Below, in pieces: positions 35,729 to 43,547 of a DNA stretch of 50,788 nucleotides. The position numbers were made by a program, and so were the translations under genes. The stretch's first letter is position 1, and each line of letters begins with the position of its first letter. The stretch covers positions 1-50,788 of the IMG/VR virus record IMGVR_UViG_3300044638_004942. One strand, written 5' to 3'. Origin of the DNA: a virus. The notes below the pieces were generated by a model that was not told the origin of the DNA, did not search any database, and saw nothing but the letters and a program-made list of their open reading frames with translations.

Positions 35729-37144
35729 TTAATCAATAATTAAAGGTTCTTCATTAAAAACCGCTTTATTTTTACTAAGAACATCGTAGTTATAATTATC
35801 AAACACTATTACTTTTGTTCTACTTGAGAAGGCAATTTTATTAACACTTTTTTTATTTTTGTAATCTCTCATACCGTAAGTATTAATATAATATTTACCG
35901 TCTTCTTCGTTAAATGTTTTTAATGGTTTAATTTGGTAATTCACGCCATTTATAGTTACATCAACCCCATTCCATCTGTCCATCTTAGAACCATGAGGGT
36001 AGTAGGTAACATTATCAGAACCTACTTTATCTAAGAAATTTTTAACTGATAACCTCTCAAGCTCTAATCCGTTTTTAACCGAATCCCATTGTCTATCAAC
36101 TAACATTCTTGTGTATTCATCGTCATTTTTAAACAAGTCTGACATCCATTCAACAATATCATTAATTTCTTTACCTTCTTTTAAATCATCAAAATATTTT
36201 AGGTATAACAAACTATGTATTTCATCTTTAGTGTCAAAATAATTCATTATTGACCAATCCTCTAAAGGGTCATTTGTTTTTTCACCTATAGTATACACAC
36301 CCCGTAAACCAGGTGTAAAAATTTTATCTTGTTCATTCCAATTTTCAGGGAAAGCTTTTTCTAAAGCCTCCCTAACATTTGATGAGGTAATTCCTATAAA
36401 TGATGATAATTTTTGCTGATTTTTTAATGTGAAATTAGGGTTTTGATTATCAAAACTACTTTTATCTATATATGCCGATTGGTCTTTAAAATATATATCA
36501 TTCTTGTTAAAAATAAAATCACCATCAATACCCTCCAATTTAATTTTGTTAGGTATTGGGGATTCGTCTTTAACAGGAACTATCTTATTAAAATAATATC
36601 TTTTAGTTTTAAATTTTTCAAACAAACCTAATGTAATGTAAGTGTACTTTGTTGGGACACCTTCTATTTCATCTGACTCTGATAAAACGTCCGAATTAAT
36701 TTCGTTAATTACGAATAATTTATTTTTTTGGTTAATCATGTCAACCTCTTTGGCTTTGTATACGGGTTCTTCTGTTCCTTTATAAACAAAACTATCGTAT
36801 TTGTATGGGTTATAGGTAACCACATTATTTAATGGTTCATTTGGAATATTTTCACAAGGAAACTCACAATAATCCAATAGATTACCAATAACAAATGCGT
36901 GAACATTTTTTTGTTCAGTCTGTCTAACCATTTCTTTACCGCCTTTTCTAACTCTAAATTCAACATCACCTAATTTAACATAATCCGCGTGTAAAAATAC
37001 TTTATCATCATATCTAACTGAAAAAGTATGTTTATGTAAATTATAATAAACCATAACTCTATCACCAATATGTTGTTTTTCTTCATTATTTGTGACAGTT
37101 TCAAGAATCATTTTCTTTTGTCTTTCTGTAATTAATATGTTCAT
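35729..37144 (-). CDS. Protein with (I)TE leader, duplicated N-terminal domain and PD-(D/E)XK-like C-terminus
   Basis: 471 residues. The start 'MNILITERQKKMI' resembles that of the adjacent 98-aa protein and carries a possible prohead-protease site (I5-T6-E7). Residues 26-135 appear to contain two related units ('MVYYNLHKHTFSVRYDDK' and 'VTYNPYKYDSFVYKGTEE'). The C-terminus has E363, D395 in 'NGVDVTING' and 'YQIKP' (Q404, K406), the spacing of a PD-(D/E)XK nuclease fold with Gln in place of the second acid. The same motif set ends the superoxide dismutase fusion at 40506-42044. It overlaps its upstream neighbour by 4 bases (ATGA). The real function is unknown; an inactive nuclease-like fold is possible. 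Confidence 0.7.
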   Translation of the reverse strand: MNILITERQKKMILETVTNNEEKQHIGDRVMVYYNLHKHTFSVRYDDKVFLHADYVKLGDVEFRVRKGGKEMVRQTEQKNVHAFVIGNLLDYCEFPCENIPNEPLNNVVTYNPYKYDSFVYKGTEEPVYKAKEVDMINQKNKLFVINEINSDVLSESDEIEGVPTKYTYITLGLFEKFKTKRYYFNKIVPVKDESPIPNKIKLEGIDGDFIFNKNDIYFKDQSAYIDKSSFDNQNPNFTLKNQQKLSSFIGITSSNVREALEKAFPENWNEQDKIFTPGLRGVYTIGEKTNDPLEDWSIMNYFDTKDEIHSLLYLKYFDDLKEGKEINDIVEWMSDLFKNDDEYTRMLVDRQWDSVKNGLELERLSVKNFLDKVGSDNVTYYPHGSKMDRWNGVDVTINGVNYQIKPLKTFNEEDGKYYINTYGMRDYKNKKSVNKIAFSSRTKVIVFDNYNYDVLSKNKAVFNEEPLIID

Positions 37145-37437
37145 AACTCTCTTTTACTTTCTTTAAACCCTCTTTTTAGTTTATCATTATATGCTCCCGA
37201 CACAACCATTAAAAAGTCAAGTCTTTTAAACTTAATATTAGGATATCTACTTATAAATATAGTACTAACTCTTTGTGTTACCCAATTTTCATATACCCCA
37301 AAATTGTCGGGTTTATTACCTGGACCACCACGTTTAATATCATTATTCAAATGATGAATAACATAATCAACAAGGTCACTTATTTCGTATAATCTTCTTA
37401 ATACCTCTATTTGAGATTCTGTTATTAGTATTTTCAT
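37141..37437 (-). CDS. Small hypothetical protein with (I)TE leader
   Basis: 98 residues, no family recognised. It starts 'MKILITESQIEVLRRLYEI', nearly the same leader as the next gene's 'MNILITERQ'. The middle 'DYVIHHLNNDIKRGGPGNKP' and the basic C-terminus suggest a small helical nucleic-acid-associated protein, but nothing specific. It is tied to both neighbours: TAATG with the HNH gene upstream and ATGA with the nuclease-like gene downstream. Confidence 0.65.
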   Translation of the reverse strand: MKILITESQIEVLRRLYEISDLVDYVIHHLNNDIKRGGPGNKPDNFGVYENWVTQRVSTIFISRYPNIKFKRLDFLMVVSGAYNDKLKRGFKESKREL

Positions 37438-38138
37438 TATATTTTATTTCCTTTCTTTAAATTATCTTCCGCCCATAATGGTTGAAGATTTGTATAATGA
37501 CAAAGTTTATAAATCTCTTCTTCAGTTTTAGCTGAAGATAACGGAATAATATGGTCAATGTGAATATGTTTTCCCAGTAAATCCCAAGACATCCCCTCAA
37601 CAAACTTACTCTCTAAATAACTTTTTAATTCGTTAGGAGTTAAACCTATTAATTCATAAGTCGAGTTGTTTTTATTTACATTTTTTAATGTAAGATAGTA
37701 ATTTGTTCTGGTTCTAATATTTTTCCATAATTTATATATTGGGTCAATTATTTTCCTTTTTTTATCGTAGTCAGTCATATAAGTTGTATTTTTTTTATTC
37801 CATTTTTTCTTATATTCTTTAATTTTTTCTTTATTTTTTAAATAATAAACATTAGCACTTTTTTTCTTTTTTTCAGGATTATTTTTCAACCAGATAGACG
37901 ATAAAATATTAGATTTTTCTCGATTATTATCATACCATTTTTTCTTACTAATTTTACGAGATTCTTTAGTTAATTGGTTATATTGGATAAAATATTCTTT
38001 ATTTTCAGTATATCTTTTTTTTGATTCAATTTTCCTACATTCTTTACAAGACGACCTTAATCCATCTTTTGATTTTTTTTCCACACCAAAATAGGTAAAT
38101 TCTTTACCAATATTACATATTTTACATATTTTTATCAT
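37437..38138 (-). mobile_element. Free-standing HNH homing endonuclease
   Basis: 233-residue coding gene. The N-terminal zinc element (C5, C8, C31, C34) is followed by a very Lys-rich helical stretch and a C-terminal HNH core: 'HIHIDHIIPLSSAKTEEEIY' and 'NLQPLWAEDNLKKGNK' (His, His, Asn, Asn pattern of the betaBetaAlpha-metal fold). It probably cuts phage DNA at homing sites. It overlaps both neighbours by one or four bases (ATGA at its start, TAATG at its end), so it is embedded without disturbing either gene. Its extreme Lys/Asn/Tyr bias differs from its neighbours, indicating independent arrival. Confidence 0.85.
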
Positions 38139-38650
38139 AACCCTCTAAACTCATTATTTGTGACTGGTGATGCTATTATACTTCTATAAAACGGTTTGTA
38201 CCCCGCGTAACTATGTTTATTGTCCGAAATAACCCTTCCATCATTATTTACTGTGTAGTATCTAACTCTATCCTCAGTCTCATAGTACCCAATATAATCA
38301 CCAAAATTAATATCAATACCTAATTCGTCCAATTGTTTTTGATACACAGAAACTTTTAAATTACCTGGTTCAAACTGTTCAATTTTAGAATTACCTAAGT
38401 TTTTATTCTCAGGTGCCATAATTTGAACGTGTCCTTTAAATTCGATTGGAGGTAAAAATTTAATACCGTCAGACACTGTTTCTCCGTAAACGTTATCTGT
38501 TTTACTTTTTTGTTTATCAATTCTATATAATACTAAGGTGAAGTTCATATCTCCATACAACCATTCTTCTCCAAATCGGATTTCCAAATCATAATCTTCG
38601 GACCCAAAAAATTTCCCAATTCTTGTTATGGGTACTCTTAAATCACTCAT
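38135..38650 (-). CDS. Putative neck / head-closure protein
   Basis: 171 residues, beta-rich. 'FKGHVQIMAPENKNLGNSKI' and 'EQFEPGNLKVSVY' followed by 'GDYIGYYETEDRVRYYTVNN' resemble head-closure or gp14-type connectors, where a beta barrel holds the DNA in place. The assignment is weak and leans on position: it is in the operon that leads to the gp15-like terminator and next to other neck candidates. It starts at ATG 38650, with a TATTTAT motif 18 bases upstream, divergent from the SNF2 helicase gene. Confidence 0.6.
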   Translation of the reverse strand: MSDLRVPITRIGKFFGSEDYDLEIRFGEEWLYGDMNFTLVLYRIDKQKSKTDNVYGETVSDGIKFLPPIEFKGHVQIMAPENKNLGNSKIEQFEPGNLKVSVYQKQLDELGIDINFGDYIGYYETEDRVRYYTVNNDGRVISDNKHSYAGYKPFYRSIIASPVTNNEFRGL

Positions 38651-38668
38651 ATAAATTTTCTTTTATTG

Positions 38669-38675
38669 ATAAATA
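38669..38675 (-). promoter_or_regulatory. Candidate late promoter motif
   Basis: TAATATTTATCAATAAAAG on the sense strand, 18 bases before the ATG at 38650, in the divergent gap (38651-38712). Confidence 0.45.
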
Positions 38676-38712
38676 TTAAAAGATTCATTATTGTTAGGTA
38701 AAACATTAATCT

Positions 38713-40488
38713 TTGGATAATATAAACACAGGAAGTACAATCAATTTGATTGAACAAAAAGCGTTGTCGATACTTGACACGTATTCAGGTGCTAACAATT
38801 ATATTCTGAAATTAAAATTTCAAAAGGAAACTAACAAAAAGTTTTACCCCACAAGAGCTCAATCTGAATACATTATAAATTTTCATGAAACTTCACCTAA
38901 GGTCGCAAAAAAATGGGTTGACTTAGACCCCTATTTTGCAAAGAAAATTGCTGATGAAAAATTATACACCGAAATCCCTAAAGAAGTTTGGGTTGAGAAA
39001 CTTTTAGCGGAGAAGGAAAAATCTTATCATGTTTGGGGGAAAGTTCTTTCAGGAGAAACTATTCATGACTTTTGGTTACCTAAAGGGGCGTTACTTAAAA
39101 CTCATAAGACTGAGAAGGTAGAAATTGATTATTCTAAATACGACCATAGACCACCACTTACTCATCAAAAACTCGCAATTGAAAAATTAGCGGGGTCAAA
39201 ACGTTTTATTTTAGCCGATGATATGGGATTAGGCAAGACGACATCCACAATTATTGCTGCGTTAGAAACAAGTGCTAAGAAAATATTAATTATTTGTCCC
39301 GCATCATTAAAGATTAACTGGCAACGAGAAATTGAGAACTACACAGATAGAAGTGTTTATATTGCGGAAGGGAAACACTTCTCAACAGAACACGATTTTG
39401 TAATAGTTAATTACGACATCCTAAAGAATTTTTACGATTTAAAAGACAAGGAGAATTCTCTAATTACCAAAAGTAACTTTGAACTAATCATAATTGATGA
39501 GGCTCATTATATTCAGAACGGTCAAGCCCAACGAACCAAATTAGTTAATAGTTTTGTTAAAAGTGTGGATAAACTTTGGTTGTTAACAGGAACACCCATG
39601 ACCTCACGACCAATGAATTATTATAATCTATTGTTCTTAATAGAAAGCCCTGTTGCTCAGAATTGGATGGCATACGCAATCCGTTATTGTCAAGGATATC
39701 AATTCAAGGCGGGTAACCGTAAGATTTGGAATGTTAGTGGGGCGTCTAATTTGGAAGAGTTGAGAGATAGGACTTCTCGACAAGTTTTACGAAGATTAAA
39801 AACAGAGGTGTTAGATTTACCTGACAAAATCATTTCACCAATTTATTTGAGATTAAAATCAAAATTATATGAAGGCCTGATGGGGGAATATTATGATTGG
39901 TATAAAAATAAAAAAGAAGAATCCTCATCATTAACCGTGCAATTTTCTAAACTAATGAAAGTTAGACAAGTTATTGCCGAAGAAAAAATAAATGATACAA
40001 TTGAGCTAGCTCAAAACATTATTGACCAAGATAAGAAAGTCATAATTTTCACAAATTTTACAGATACATTACAAAAAATACATAGTCACTTTGGGAAACA
40101 ATCCGTTTATTTAGACGGGTCTTGCACCAAACCACAAAGACAATATGCCGTTGACCAATTTCAAGAGAATGATAAAATAAAAGTCTTTGTTGGGAACTTA
40201 AGGGCTGCGGGAGTTGGTATTACACTAACTGCTGGTGAAGCGGTTATTATGAACGATTTGTCATTTGTTCCATCTGACCACGACCAAGCTCAAGACAGGG
40301 CATATCGTTACGGACAAAAAAATAGTGTCTCAGTTTATTACCCAATTTTTGAGAATACAATTGAAGGTGTTATCTACGATATGTTATCTAAAAAGAAGAA
40401 TATTATTGATACCGTAATGGGTGATAACATAGAAGACAAGGGTGATTTTGTTGAGTTGTTAATGAATAAGATTAATAATGTGAGTTAG
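38713..40488 (+). CDS. SNF2-family helicase/translocase
   Basis: 591 residues. The N-terminal 140 residues are basic and helical, followed by a two-lobe SNF2 ATPase: Walker A 'DDMGLGKTTST' (169-179), motif Ia 'LIICPASLKINWQREI', DEAH at 262-265, 'LLTGTPMTSRP' (motif III), and 'DQAQDRAYRYGQ' (motif VI). The compact form without an insertion resembles SMARCAL1/ZRANB3-like annealing helicases and phage SNF2 proteins, and may remodel forks or recombination intermediates in the place of T4 UvsW. No ATG is available: an in-frame TAA precedes TTG 38713. A second TTG twelve codons in follows an AGGAAG, so the exact start is uncertain. Confidence 0.88.
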   Translation: MDNINTGSTINLIEQKALSILDTYSGANNYILKLKFQKETNKKFYPTRAQSEYIINFHETSPKVAKKWVDLDPYFAKKIADEKLYTEIPKEVWVEKLLAEKEKSYHVWGKVLSGETIHDFWLPKGALLKTHKTEKVEIDYSKYDHRPPLTHQKLAIEKLAGSKRFILADDMGLGKTTSTIIAALETSAKKILIICPASLKINWQREIENYTDRSVYIAEGKHFSTEHDFVIVNYDILKNFYDLKDKENSLITKSNFELIIIDEAHYIQNGQAQRTKLVNSFVKSVDKLWLLTGTPMTSRPMNYYNLLFLIESPVAQNWMAYAIRYCQGYQFKAGNRKIWNVSGASNLEELRDRTSRQVLRRLKTEVLDLPDKIISPIYLRLKSKLYEGLMGEYYDWYKNKKEESSSLTVQFSKLMKVRQVIAEEKINDTIELAQNIIDQDKKVIIFTNFTDTLQKIHSHFGKQSVYLDGSCTKPQRQYAVDQFQENDKIKVFVGNLRAAGVGITLTAGEAVIMNDLSFVPSDHDQAQDRAYRYGQKNSVSVYYPIFENTIEGVIYDMLSKKKNIIDTVMGDNIEDKGDFVELLMNKINNVS

Positions 40489-40493
40489 TTTCA

Positions 40494-40500
40494 TATTTAT
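40494..40500 (+). promoter_or_regulatory. Candidate promoter motif for the superoxide dismutase fusion
   Basis: CATATTTATATAATATG on the plus strand, with the motif ending 5 bases before the ATG at 40506, in a 17-base intergenic gap. Only the sense orientation is present. Confidence 0.4.
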
Positions 40501-40505
40501 ATAAT

Positions 40506-42044
40506 ATGAAAAAAATACAAGAAAAGATTAACATAATTACAGAACAGTTAATCGTAGAGGAAAAAAAAGACAACCAAAAACTTTTTTTGACCGAAATGAA
40601 AAAAATAGGTATTGAAAAATTACCTTACGCCTACTCATCACTTAAACAATTTATTGATGCGGAAACAATGGAATACCATTATAACAAACATTATAAAGGT
40701 TACGTTGACAAATTAAATTCCGCACTATCTAAAAAGGATTATGGTGATTTAGAGTTAGAAGACATTATCAAATCAATTGGTAAGTATGATAAGACAATAA
40801 GAAATAATGCTGGTGGAGCATTTAACCACGCATTATTTTGGAAGATGTTATCCCCAAAGACACAAACACCAAATGGTGATATCTTAGATAAGATAAAGAA
40901 AGACTTCGAAACATTCCAAAAATTTAAATCCAAATTTGAAGAGGTTTGTAAAGACCGTTTTGGTTCAGGGTGGGTTTGGTTAGTATTAACTAATCGTAAT
41001 ACTCTAAAGATTGTCTCAACACCAAACCAAGATAACCCATTAATGAATGTTGTTGAGAATGGGGGTTACCCTATTTTAGGGTTAGACTTATGGGAACATG
41101 CCTATTATTTAAAATACAGAAATAAAAAAGATGAATATATTCAGAATTTTTGGAAGTGTGTTAATTGGAAGTTTGTGAATCAATTATTAGGGATGAGGTT
41201 AAAGAAAAAAATGGATGAGTCTATTTCATTGAGAGAAGTTTTATCTGAGGGTAAATCTGAAAAATGTAGTCGAGAAATGAATGAGGCAATAAAATTTGTT
41301 TTTAACATTAATCCAAAAGTTAAAAATACTTTTAGATATGGTATTGAAAAGATACTACAAGAAATCTATCCCGATAACTATTATGGTCAAAATGAATATG
41401 GTGAAGGTCAAATGTCGGGTATCTATGATTTAGAAACTGAGGGCAGGTCGGTGATTAACAAACTTAACACCAATTATACTTGTTTTTGTATTCTATTAAC
41501 GGATATTAACAAAGTTATGAGACACGAAGGTAATCCCGAAATTAAAATTATTGGGTTAAAACCTTTTGAACAAATTAGTGAGACCAAAAAATTTGTTAAG
41601 AAATTAGAAGAATATAAATCAAGAATCTTTACCCCACAATCGGGAACATTTCAAAATTTAATGACGACTTTAGGAATCACTCACGACATGGGAGGTAAAA
41701 CCGAAGATTATGCGGTTGTTTTGTTGAAAAAACAATTTGGGGATGACAATGTAGAACAAATTGGTGAGTTAGGGAACAAAGAGGACATGATTGGGGGTAT
41801 CGACTGTAAAATAATTGTTGATGGAAAGACAAATACCGCACAAATAAAACCATTTAGTCGAATCAAACAAGAAGAAGGTAAAATCACCGTATTAGATACA
41901 GGACAAGTTAAAAAATACTCTACTGATTGGATGGTATTCACCAAAAAAAATAAAGAAGTATTAATTTTCAGTAATAAACGGGTGAAGATAACTCAAGGAG
42001 TTTATGTTTTCCATGAAGAAGATTTGATTTATACTTTAAATTGA
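40506..42044 (+). CDS. Manganese superoxide dismutase fused to PD-(D/E)XK-like domain
   Basis: 512 residues. Residues 38-230 are a full Fe/Mn superoxide dismutase: ligands H58 ('TMEYHYNKHYKGYV'), H108 ('NNAGGAFNHALFW'), D194 and H198 ('LGLDLWEHAYYLKY'). The Gly pair before H108 and Q175 in 'STPNQDNPLM' are manganese-type. It should convert superoxide to peroxide and oxygen. Residues 240-380 are helical and unknown. Residues 395-512 carry E400, D433 ('GGIDCKIIVDG') and 'QIKP' (Q446, K448), a restriction-endonuclease-like set also seen at the end of the 35729-37144 protein. The first 32 residues contain I11-T12-E13 and L28-T29-E30, possible prohead-protease sites. It stands between helicase and neck genes, in the late region. 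Confidence 0.88.
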   Translation: MKKIQEKINIITEQLIVEEKKDNQKLFLTEMKKIGIEKLPYAYSSLKQFIDAETMEYHYNKHYKGYVDKLNSALSKKDYGDLELEDIIKSIGKYDKTIRNNAGGAFNHALFWKMLSPKTQTPNGDILDKIKKDFETFQKFKSKFEEVCKDRFGSGWVWLVLTNRNTLKIVSTPNQDNPLMNVVENGGYPILGLDLWEHAYYLKYRNKKDEYIQNFWKCVNWKFVNQLLGMRLKKKMDESISLREVLSEGKSEKCSREMNEAIKFVFNINPKVKNTFRYGIEKILQEIYPDNYYGQNEYGEGQMSGIYDLETEGRSVINKLNTNYTCFCILLTDINKVMRHEGNPEIKIIGLKPFEQISETKKFVKKLEEYKSRIFTPQSGTFQNLMTTLGITHDMGGKTEDYAVVLLKKQFGDDNVEQIGELGNKEDMIGGIDCKIIVDGKTNTAQIKPFSRIKQEEGKITVLDTGQVKKYSTDWMVFTKKNKEVLIFSNKRVKITQGVYVFHEEDLIYTLN

Positions 42045-42051
42045 TATTTAT
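42045..42051 (+). promoter_or_regulatory. Candidate late promoter motif
   Basis: GATATTTATATATAAAC on the plus strand, 15 bases before the ATG at 42067, directly after the previous stop. Confidence 0.45.
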
Positions 42052-42066
42052 ATATAAACACAAACC

Positions 42067-43194
42067 ATGGCAGTTATAGCAGAACCAGAAAGAAGTCAAT
42101 TATACACAAGACTAAAACACTTGTTAGGAGCACCACTTAGAAGTGTTGAGCTCGAGGATGAGATGTTAGATTCATTACTTGCTCTATCTATTGAGGATTA
42201 TTCTCAATATGTCCAAGATTGGTTAATCGAATCCCAATGGACATCGTTATACAATCTTAATTTAGATACTCAATCATTATCAAAAGCGTTTATCACAAAA
42301 AGTTTAACTTACGAAGAAAGATATACTTATGCGTATTCTAAAATTGTTGGTTTACAGGCCGGAGGAGATTCTGTTTTAAAGAAAGATTATATACAATTAG
42401 TTAGAAATCAACAAATGTATGAAATTCCTGCTGGAAGAGAAATTAATGAATTATTATGGTTTTCTCCCGCAACGTTAAATAACATTATGTTCGACCCATG
42501 GTCTTTCGGAGCGTTAGGTGCTGGCGGCGGATTAGGTGGAGGAGGTGGTCTTGCTCAAGGAGGAGGTATGGCTGGAGGTTACTTTATGATGCCCGCTTTT
42601 GACATGTTATTGAGAATGCAAGAAATTAATATCCAAAGAAGAATGATTGCAGGTGATTTAACATATAAAATCACCGCATTACCTAATGGTAAAAAAGCAA
42701 TTCATTTAATGAATACACCTGGAGGTAAATTTGATTTTGGTAATGGTACTATGACAAAAGGTAGGGTTTGGTATCACTATTATGATGTTGAAGGTGCGGA
42801 TAGAGATAAATGTCTAAAAGATAATCCTGACATTATTAAATTACCATCAGATGTTCCTTTTGATAAAATTGATTGGGTAGATTTAAATAATCCTTCACAA
42901 ATATGGATTCGTAGATGGTTCTTCGCTTATGCGAAAGAAGCGTTATCAAGAGTTAGAGGTAAATTTAGTGGAAATATTAAAACACCTGAAAGTGAAATAA
43001 CTATGGATTACGCATCATTGGCAACTGAAGCCAAAGATGAAAAGACAAAGTTAATTGAAGAACTTATTGGTGCTGAAGGTAGGTTAACAAGATTAAAACC
43101 TGAAAAAGTTATGGAACGAGAGGCGTTACTTGCGGAAAACTTAAACAAACAGAAAAAATTTACGGCAATGCCGAGACAAATATATGTAATCTAA
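42067..43194 (+). CDS. Putative neck / head completion structural protein
   Basis: 375 residues. The N-terminal helical part ('LKHLLGAPLRSVELEDEMLD') is adaptor-like. A Gly-rich loop of about 30 residues near 150-178 ('GALGAGGGLGGGGGLAQGGG') precedes a beta-rich part and a helical C-terminus ending 'FTAMPRQIYVI'. I associate this arrangement with T4-like neck (gp13-type) proteins, but cannot align it by eye. It overlaps the next gene by one base (TAATG) and has a TATTTAT motif, supporting late expression. A virion role is likely; the exact one is open. Confidence 0.6.
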   Translation: MAVIAEPERSQLYTRLKHLLGAPLRSVELEDEMLDSLLALSIEDYSQYVQDWLIESQWTSLYNLNLDTQSLSKAFITKSLTYEERYTYAYSKIVGLQAGGDSVLKKDYIQLVRNQQMYEIPAGREINELLWFSPATLNNIMFDPWSFGALGAGGGLGGGGGLAQGGGMAGGYFMMPAFDMLLRMQEINIQRRMIAGDLTYKITALPNGKKAIHLMNTPGGKFDFGNGTMTKGRVWYHYYDVEGADRDKCLKDNPDIIKLPSDVPFDKIDWVDLNNPSQIWIRRWFFAYAKEALSRVRGKFSGNIKTPESEITMDYASLATEAKDEKTKLIEELIGAEGRLTRLKPEKVMEREALLAENLNKQKKFTAMPRQIYVI

Positions 43195-43547
43195 TGAGAA
43201 CCGTTAATTTTACACCAAGAAAAAATGTGGTTAGATATCATACAAGGATGTCACCGTCAACAATTATTGTAGATGGTACGGAAATACTCCACGAAAAAAC
43301 TCACAAGTTAAATAAAGAGTTATTAATTGTTGTAAGAGATTCTGAAAATTCTGAAGTTGTTTTAAATTCTACGGAATACACTCATGTAATTGTAAAATCT
43401 TTAATTAAAACAGTAATTAAACCTGACGTTGGGTTAATTGATGAAGAGTGGGAAGAACTTCTGTTAGAAAAAAGTTCGTGTGTTCAATTTCAATTTGTAG
43501 AAGATTCGTGGTTAATATTATCCTCAGATGGAATAAAGTTTGATTAA
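43194..43547 (+). CDS. Hypothetical protein paired with the neck protein
   Basis: 117 residues, beta-rich, no family recognised. It begins with a short basic segment 'MRTVNFTPRKNVVRYHTRM' and ends 'SWLILSSDGIKFD'. It starts within the stop of the neck gene (TAATG), so translation is coupled, and its stop overlaps the polymerase stop tail-to-tail. It may be a head-tail joining protein by position. Confidence 0.6.
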   Translation: MRTVNFTPRKNVVRYHTRMSPSTIIVDGTEILHEKTHKLNKELLIVVRDSENSEVVLNSTEYTHVIVKSLIKTVIKPDVGLIDEEWEELLLEKSSCVQFQFVEDSWLILSSDGIKFD

